10,152 nucleotides of DNA, from positions 1 through 10,152 of the forward strand of contig JAIRXT010000014.1 of the NCBI GenBank assembly GCA_031268125.1. Reading direction: 5' to 3'. Positions 4,959 to 10,152 of this stretch are shown one piece after another. A model generated the notes under the pieces. The model ran no database searches and was not told where the DNA came from. It saw nothing but the letters and a program-made list of their open reading frames with translations. Made by a program: the position numbers and the translations under genes. How positions within the stretch are numbered: position 1 is the first letter of the stretch; the number at the start of each line of letters is the position of its first letter. The DNA is from Treponema sp. (GTDB taxonomy: Bacteria > Spirochaetota > Spirochaetia > Treponematales > Breznakiellaceae).

Positions 4959-5939
4959 ATGGCGTCAACTATTGGCATAAAAATTGCTGACGGTGAGTTC
5001 TATTCTATCGTTGACGAGAATTCCAATGTTAAAAAACGGCTTGTACTTACGACGGTACATGATAATCAACAAAGTGTGCAGATAGATCTTTACAAAAGTC
5101 ATACAAGGACCATGTCTGATGCCCTGTATGTCGGTAGCCTGGTGGTAGAAGATATCAGGACCCGGCCGAAGGGGGAGCCATCTATCGAGTTAATCGTTTC
5201 CTGCGATGCCAAAGGCCATATCGACGCCGAAGCCCTGGATTTGGATACCGGTTCCGGCGGGCTTCATCAGTACCTGAATGTTTCTCTTAAATCCCTGGAC
5301 GACGTTAACCGGAATCTGAAATTGCCCGATTTTGAGCTGGAACAGCACGAAGGCCCTCCCCAGGGGCTCTATGAACGGGCCCTGGCAAAAAGGGATAAGA
5401 AAGTAAAGCAGAAGAAGGTCCCCTGGGCTCTGATTATTATTTTGGGGGCTTCTCTGATCGTCCTTTGTCTGGTCCTGTTCTTCCTGCTTCACGGCCGGGA
5501 CCTTTTTACCCGGAATACCGGCGATTCAGGCAGGGTTGAAAGCGTAAGCCCGCCCCCGGAACCCCCTCCGGCGCCTGAGCCGCCGGCCGCTGTTCCTTCC
5601 CCTGTCCCTGCGGCGTCTGCTGCAGAACCGGCGGTTCCCGCTCCCCGGGCCGAAGCCCCCCGCCAGCCTCCCCCGGTAATCCAAGCCCCGGCCCAGCCCC
5701 AGCCTGTTCCCGAAGTTAGCAGAAGGCGGAATCCTCCGGTGGCTTCTTACAAAGTACCCGCTGCCATTCCCCGGAACGGGGCGCCCTACCGGATCCGCTG
5801 GGGGGATACCCTGTGGGATATTTCGGCGGCCTTTTACCGGGATCCCTGGCTTTACCCCCGGATTGCCCGGTATAACGGCATCAGGAATCCGGATCTGATT
5901 ATTTCCGGGTCTACTATTCGGATACCCCCGAAAAATTAG
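4959..5939 (+). CDS. Hsp70 substrate-binding-like / TM / LysM envelope protein
   Basis: This 326-residue single-pass membrane protein has an unusual make-up. Residues 4-98 align closely by eye with the beta-sandwich substrate-binding domain of DnaK: IGIKIADG, LVLTTVHDNQQSVQIDLYK, VGSLVVEDI, RPKGEPSIELIVSCDAKG, EALDLDTG. The ATPase domain is absent. A basic stretch (KRDKKVKQKK, 144-153) precedes one membrane helix (155-177), putting the N-terminal domain in the cytoplasm by the positive-inside rule. A Pro/Ala-rich linker (about 195-265) follows. A C-terminal LysM domain (277-323; YRIRWGDTLWDISAAFY, ending IISGSTIRIPP) should bind peptidoglycan in the periplasm. ATG 4959 has an ideal AAGGAG (4945-4950) 8 bases upstream. 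It heads a cluster with a lytic transglycosylase and ftsK, so a role linking the cell wall to a cytoplasmic partner is reasonable. The ligand of the Hsp70-like domain is unknown. Confidence 0.9.
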   Translation: MASTIGIKIADGEFYSIVDENSNVKKRLVLTTVHDNQQSVQIDLYKSHTRTMSDALYVGSLVVEDIRTRPKGEPSIELIVSCDAKGHIDAEALDLDTGSGGLHQYLNVSLKSLDDVNRNLKLPDFELEQHEGPPQGLYERALAKRDKKVKQKKVPWALIIILGASLIVLCLVLFFLLHGRDLFTRNTGDSGRVESVSPPPEPPPAPEPPAAVPSPVPAASAAEPAVPAPRAEAPRQPPPVIQAPAQPQPVPEVSRRRNPPVASYKVPAAIPRNGAPYRIRWGDTLWDISAAFYRDPWLYPRIARYNGIRNPDLIISGSTIRIPPKN

Positions 5940-5955
5940 ACACCTAAAAGCTTTT

Positions 5956-8079
5956 TTGCTTGTTCTATTCTACGTTTTCCTCAATTCCTGCGCCCATGTG
6001 CGGGGCTGGGAGAATGAGAGTTTCCAGGCTTATTACCTGGGGCTCCGGGCTCTGGAATCCGGCGGCGATGCGGTCCCCGGCAGAACGAATCCGCAGGACG
6101 TCCGGGACCGGGCCTACGGCTATTTTGAAACCGCCCTGAAAAGTTCCAACCCCTATGTTTCACGGGATGCCGCCGGGCGGCTGATCCTCCCCCTGCTGCA
6201 GGGGCGCCGGCCGGGGGGGACCCGGTTTTGGGAAGAAACCGGGTCCAAAGCCCTGCCGGACGGAGGGCGGCCCCTGGCGGCGGCGGCCCTCTACAGCCAG
6301 GGCCGGTATGCCGAAATTACCGCCCTCTACGGCCGGGACGGGGGCCGGGAAACAGGCCGCCCCGCCGGGTCCGGTTTTTTGACGGAATCCTGGGATTCCT
6401 GGGACCGGCTTTTTCCCCTTCTGGCCCGGCTTCAGGAGGCTGGGGATGCCGGGGGGCTCAGGGATTTTATCTTTGGGGCGGCCCCCGGTGAGGCCCTTGA
6501 ATGGGCAGCGGAGGAAATCCGCAGGTCTTTCCCCGGTTTCCTGAGCCCGGCGGAGGATGCCGCCCTTGAAGGCCGCTTCGCCGCCGCCCGTTCTGCCTTC
6601 ACGCCCGGTCTTGACCTGTTCCGTTCCGTCCTGGCTGAAACGCCGGAACTCTTTTTACAATATCCCGCCCTGATCACCGATCTGGGCCGGTGTTTTCAGT
6701 TTACCGCCTCCGGGGACCAGGGAATCGAGCTTTTCCTGGAATGGGAGCGGCAGGCGTCTTCGGCGGCTTTGCATTACCGGCTCCTCTATTTTGCCGGCCG
6801 GATTGCCCGGGCCAGGGGGGACTACCCGCGCAGCGGGGAACTTTTTACCCGGGCCCTGGCCTTTGTCCCGGACAAGATTCAGGAAGACGCCTGTGTCTGG
6901 TATATCATGGATACCGCGCTCATGGACCCGGCCCTGGACCCCGCCGGGCTGGTGGGAACCTGGGCCTCCCGCTGGAACGATCCGGCCTACTTTAGCGACA
7001 TTCTGGACCGGATTGCCCGGCGTCTGGCTTCATCGGGGCAGTGGCGGCGTTTTCCCGAGATTCTGGCGCTTCTTGACGGCGCGGGGGACCGGGCTTCAAC
7101 AGCCAAATACGCCTACATCAGCGGCCGGGCCGCGGCCCTGGGCCTTATCCCGGCGGCGGCCGTCCCTGACGGGGAAGCAGCGGTCCGGCGGTATTTCCGC
7201 ACTGCCTATGAAGGGGGAAGCCTCTACTACCGGGCCCTTGGCGCCTATTTCCTGGGGGAACCCTTCCTGAACTTCGGCAAACCGCCGGGCAAGCCCCCGG
7301 CGCGGGGGAAAACCAGGACCTCCCTTGCCGCGGGGCATCCCCACTTCCGGGAGATGGAATTTCTTCTGGGCTTTTTTGACGCGGGCATACCGGAGCTTGC
7401 CCAGCCCTGGGTAGAGGCCATGACGGGGGAACTGTCCGGCGAAGAACTGCGGACCCTGGCGGAGGTTATGGAAACCGCAGGGAACCATGCCGGGCAGATC
7501 GCCCTGATCTCCGCATTAATGGACCGGGATGAAATAACGCGGCGGGACCTGGAGCTCCTTTCCCCCCGGCCTTTCCAGGAATTGATCGAAGGGGAAGCCC
7601 GCCGCACCGGCCTGGCCCCGGAACTGCTGTACGGCCTTATCCGCACGGAAAGCGCCTTCCAGGCGGAGATCGTCTCATGGGCGGGGGCAGTGGGCCTGAC
7701 CCAGCTTATGCCCGCCACCGCCGTGGACATGGCAGGACGAATCCGCCGGCAGGGAGGCCCCGACTACACCGGGGCAATCAACCTGCAAGACCCGGAGATC
7801 AATGTCCGCATCGGAAGTTTTTACCTGGCCTACCTTGGGGACCTTTTGGAACATCCTCTGCTTACAATCTTGGCCTATAACGGCGGCATGAACCGGGTCC
7901 GGCGCTGGTACCGGGAAGCCGCGCCGGGTTCCCCGCTGCCGGGGGACCTTTTCCTCGAAACCGTCGAACTGGCGGAAACCAGAAACTACGGCAGAAAAGT
8001 CATCGCCGCGGCCCTGGTGTACGGATACCTCTACTACGATGTGAAGGCGGATTCCTTTTTAGCCGATATATGTAGGTAG
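5956..8079 (+). CDS. Slt-type soluble lytic transglycosylase, probable lipoprotein
   Basis: This is a peptidoglycan lytic transglycosylase (GH23 fold) that cleaves MurNAc-GlcNAc bonds and forms 1,6-anhydroMurNAc. The C-terminal catalytic domain (about 548-700, counted from TTG 5956) has all the family motifs: catalytic E565 in LIRTESAF, GAVGLTQLMP (577-586), AYNGG (640-644) and ETRNYGRKV (from 674). The ~540 residues before it are rich in Ala, Leu and Arg helices, as in the ring-shaped helical superdomain of Slt70. The N-terminus LVLFYVFLNSC looks like a lipoprotein signal with a spirochaete-type lipobox, predicting anchoring at the outer face of the inner membrane or in the outer membrane. 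The start is uncertain. TTG 5956 has no Shine-Dalgarno and yields a signal lacking basic residues, whereas the frame is open upstream and ATT 5935, overlapping the preceding stop, would add R, H and K. It lies between the LysM gene and ftsK (16 and 13 bp gaps). Confidence 0.93.
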   Translation: MLVLFYVFLNSCAHVRGWENESFQAYYLGLRALESGGDAVPGRTNPQDVRDRAYGYFETALKSSNPYVSRDAAGRLILPLLQGRRPGGTRFWEETGSKALPDGGRPLAAAALYSQGRYAEITALYGRDGGRETGRPAGSGFLTESWDSWDRLFPLLARLQEAGDAGGLRDFIFGAAPGEALEWAAEEIRRSFPGFLSPAEDAALEGRFAAARSAFTPGLDLFRSVLAETPELFLQYPALITDLGRCFQFTASGDQGIELFLEWERQASSAALHYRLLYFAGRIARARGDYPRSGELFTRALAFVPDKIQEDACVWYIMDTALMDPALDPAGLVGTWASRWNDPAYFSDILDRIARRLASSGQWRRFPEILALLDGAGDRASTAKYAYISGRAAALGLIPAAAVPDGEAAVRRYFRTAYEGGSLYYRALGAYFLGEPFLNFGKPPGKPPARGKTRTSLAAGHPHFREMEFLLGFFDAGIPELAQPWVEAMTGELSGEELRTLAEVMETAGNHAGQIALISALMDRDEITRRDLELLSPRPFQELIEGEARRTGLAPELLYGLIRTESAFQAEIVSWAGAVGLTQLMPATAVDMAGRIRRQGGPDYTGAINLQDPEINVRIGSFYLAYLGDLLEHPLLTILAYNGGMNRVRRWYREAAPGSPLPGDLFLETVELAETRNYGRKVIAAALVYGYLYYDVKADSFLADICR

Positions 8080-8092
8080 AAAGGGAGGGGCC

Positions 8093-10152
8093 GTGCCGCT
8101 GTCCAATTCAAAGTACCGCATTATCACCGTAAGTACCGCCATAGTCCTGGGATTCTGCTCCCTGGCATTGACCGTTACCATCACCGGGGCAATCCTGGCC
8201 CTTCCCGGTTTTCATTCCGGCCCCGGCGCTTTTTTGGCCGCCTGCTACGGGCTCCTGGCCCTGGGGATTCCTGCGGTGCTGTTTTACGCCGCCGCCATCC
8301 TGGTGGACCGGGAGTGGCGGCCGGACCGTATTTTCATCCTGGCGGTAAGCCTTTTCCCCTTCATGACTTTGGCCACCGGGGTGGTTTTTGTCCGGGACTA
8401 TGACAGCCGTGTGGACCGGTACTTTTTCCTGGCCTGGGCGGGGAAAACCGGGTTTAGTTTTACCATCGTGGTCCTTACGGTTTTAGAGGTCCTGGCCATT
8501 CTGATTGTCAAGGGCCTCCTCTTTCCCCGGTCCCAATCTTCCGGGCGGATCTTTAACCGGAACATACCCCCCATCACCTGGTTTAGAACGGCGAAAAAAT
8601 CGTCCGGCGGCGCAGCGGACGCCCCTTCAACCGCAGACAGGCCGGAAAACTCTGCCGAACCGGGAAAAGCCGCCGAAACACCCCCCGGCGAAGCGGTTCC
8701 CGCCGGCCCGGATACCCCGGCGGAGGAAATTCCGGCGGCGGACCAGGAAGAATCGTTTTTACCGGCCCTCAAACCCCTGGCTTCTGCGGCGGCCATCAAG
8801 AATCTGGAATCCCGCAGGACCGGCGGACAAAACGAAACGCAAAACGGGGATCAGCCGGGGGCAGCCGGAGAACAGGAACGCCCCTCGTCTCCCGGCCCCG
8901 GCCTCGGCACGGATGAAAAATCTTCCCCCGGAACGCCGGAATTCTCTCCCGCCATAGCGCCGGAATCCCTTGCCGCCCTGTCCTCCACGGGGACCGTGGA
9001 GGTGGTGTCGGTCAAACCAAAGCCCGTGCCCAAGACCAAAATCCGGGGCTCCTGGAAGATCCCCGTGGATATCCTCAACCACTACCCCGACGGGGAATAC
9101 TGGATCATCGACGAAGCCACCAGGGCCGCCGCCGTTACCCTGCGGTCCACCCTGGAGGAATTCCGTATCCAGGCGGAAGTTACGGGGATCCGCAAGGGGC
9201 CGGTGATCACCATGTTTGAGATTCTCCCCGCCCCGGGGGTCAAACTCTCTAAAATCGTCAACCTCCAGGACAACATCGCCCTCCGGCTGGCAGCCTCGTC
9301 GGTGCGGATCGTGGCCCCCATACCGGGAAAGCACGCCGTAGGCATCGAGGTACCCAACGCCCGGCGGAACATCGTCTCCTTCCGGGAAATTATCGAAGGG
9401 GAACTCCACCGGGACGGAAAAAAAGAGGGCCGCCAGCCGGAAATTCCCGTGGTCCTGGGCAAGGACATCACCGGCGAGGCCCAGACTGTGGACCTGGTCC
9501 AGATGCCCCACCTCCTCATCGCCGGGGCCACCGGTTCCGGTAAGTCGGTCTGCGTCAATTCCATAATCCTTTCGATCCTCTACCAAAAAGCCCCCGCGGA
9601 ATGCCGGCTCATCCTTATCGATCCCAAGATCGTGGAACTCAAACTCTACAACGACATTCCCCACCTTTTAACCCCGGTCATTACCGAACCCAAGCGGGCC
9701 TTCCAGGCCCTGCAGTACCTCATCTTTGAAATGGAACGCCGCTATGCCTGCCTGGATTCCATGGGCGTCCGGGACATTAAAAGCTACAACCGGCGAATCC
9801 GGGAGCGGAACATCGCCGCGGAACAACTCCCCTACATCGTGGTGGTCATCGACGAGTTTGCGGACCTCATGGCCACCACCGGCAAGGAACTGGAAAGCAC
9901 CGTGGCCCGCCTTGCCGCCATGAGCCGGGCCGTGGGCATCCACCTGGTCCTCGCCACCCAGCGCCCCTCAATCGACGTTATCACCGGCCTCATCAAAGCC
10001 AACATCCCCAGCCGCATCGCCTTTATGGTGGCCAGCAAAATGGACAGCCGCATCATCATCGATCAGGTAGGGGCGGAAAAACTCCTGGGCAAGGGGGATA
10101 TGCTCTACGCCGGCGCCGTGGATCCCTTCCCCGTCCGCATGCAGGGCGCCTT
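8093..10152 (+). CDS. ftsK: DNA translocase FtsK/SpoIIIE (partial, 3' end missing)
   Basis: FtsK is a hexameric ATP-driven motor at the division septum that pumps chromosome ends into daughter cells. The first 686 residues are present and the frame runs off the right edge. The N-terminus carries four predicted membrane helices (about 8-32, 46-69, 79-100, 113-146). A low-complexity Pro/Glu/Ala linker covers about 160-315. It is followed by the alpha/beta domain (SWKIPVDILN, then VITMFEILPAPGVKLSKIVN) and the RecA-like motor: Walker A GATGSGKSV with K484, Walker B VVVIDEFADLM with D587 and E588, and LATQRPSIDVITGLIKANIP. The remaining motor end and the DNA-reading gamma domain lie beyond the window. 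The GTG 8093 start is supported by GGGAGGGG (8083-8090) just upstream and by MPLSNSKYR leading straight into the first helix. It is the third gene of the envelope cluster, 13 bp after the transglycosylase stop. Confidence 0.96.
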   Translation, partial: MPLSNSKYRIITVSTAIVLGFCSLALTVTITGAILALPGFHSGPGAFLAACYGLLALGIPAVLFYAAAILVDREWRPDRIFILAVSLFPFMTLATGVVFVRDYDSRVDRYFFLAWAGKTGFSFTIVVLTVLEVLAILIVKGLLFPRSQSSGRIFNRNIPPITWFRTAKKSSGGAADAPSTADRPENSAEPGKAAETPPGEAVPAGPDTPAEEIPAADQEESFLPALKPLASAAAIKNLESRRTGGQNETQNGDQPGAAGEQERPSSPGPGLGTDEKSSPGTPEFSPAIAPESLAALSSTGTVEVVSVKPKPVPKTKIRGSWKIPVDILNHYPDGEYWIIDEATRAAAVTLRSTLEEFRIQAEVTGIRKGPVITMFEILPAPGVKLSKIVNLQDNIALRLAASSVRIVAPIPGKHAVGIEVPNARRNIVSFREIIEGELHRDGKKEGRQPEIPVVLGKDITGEAQTVDLVQMPHLLIAGATGSGKSVCVNSIILSILYQKAPAECRLILIDPKIVELKLYNDIPHLLTPVITEPKRAFQALQYLIFEMERRYACLDSMGVRDIKSYNRRIRERNIAAEQLPYIVVVIDEFADLMATTGKELESTVARLAAMSRAVGIHLVLATQRPSIDVITGLIKANIPSRIAFMVASKMDSRIIIDQVGAEKLLGKGDMLYAGAVDPFPVRMQGA

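Noticed and set aside
4706..4990. Possible 94-residue + strand gene in the divergent spacer
   Set aside because: Its start lies inside the -10 region and inverted repeat, it has no Shine-Dalgarno, it overlaps the well-supported LysM start, and its AT-rich content shows no coding bias.
5946..5957. AAAAGCTTTT palindrome followed by TT as a terminator between the LysM and transglycosylase genes
   Set aside because: There is no room for a loop within a stable stem, and it lies in the probable signal-peptide coding region of the next gene.
8759..9664. 301-residue frame on the - strand
   Set aside because: It is fully antisense to ftsK, with Gly/Asp-rich shadow composition and no domain.

Overview
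The window looks like a chromosomal segment of a moderately GC-rich treponeme (Spirochaetota, Treponemataceae). The assignment rests on three things: the style of the proteins (a spirochaete-type lipoprotein signal on the lytic transglycosylase, a membrane TPR protein, the DUF3782-like C-terminus at the left edge), the set of neighbouring genes, and AT-rich hairpin-dense intergenic DNA between GC-rich genes, as I recall it from termite-gut treponemes. The genus is inferred from content and was not checked by any search.

Left part (1-3175), all on +: the last 65 codons of a DUF3782-like protein; a ~225-bp spacer packed with nested inverted repeats; radA (DNA repair ATPase); a ~345-bp spacer with two candidate sigma-70 promoters; a short RRM-type RNA-binding protein (97 aa); a double hairpin acting as a terminator or repeat; and a small hypothetical protein of about 125 aa. 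This protein converges on the next gene with only 4 bp between the two stop codons.

Middle (3180-4958): on the - strand, a membrane-anchored TPR protein ending in what looks like a degenerate Mrr-type nuclease domain. It is transcribed divergently from the right-hand operon. The ~400-bp divergent spacer holds a perfect 16-bp inverted repeat whose two arms each carry a -10-like hexamer, one for each direction.

Right part (4959-10152), on +: a tightly packed three-gene cell-envelope cluster. The first gene encodes a one-TM protein with a stand-alone Hsp70 substrate-binding-like domain in the cytoplasm and a LysM peptidoglycan-binding domain outside. The second encodes a lipoprotein Slt-type lytic transglycosylase. 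The third encodes an FtsK/SpoIIIE DNA translocase cut by the window edge. Spacings are 16 bp or less, so co-transcription is likely. Together these point to coordination of septal peptidoglycan remodelling with chromosome segregation.

The most novel-looking items are the Hsp70-SBD/TM/LysM fusion, the TPR/degenerate-Mrr protein, and the intergenic hairpin family that recurs in three of the spacers.
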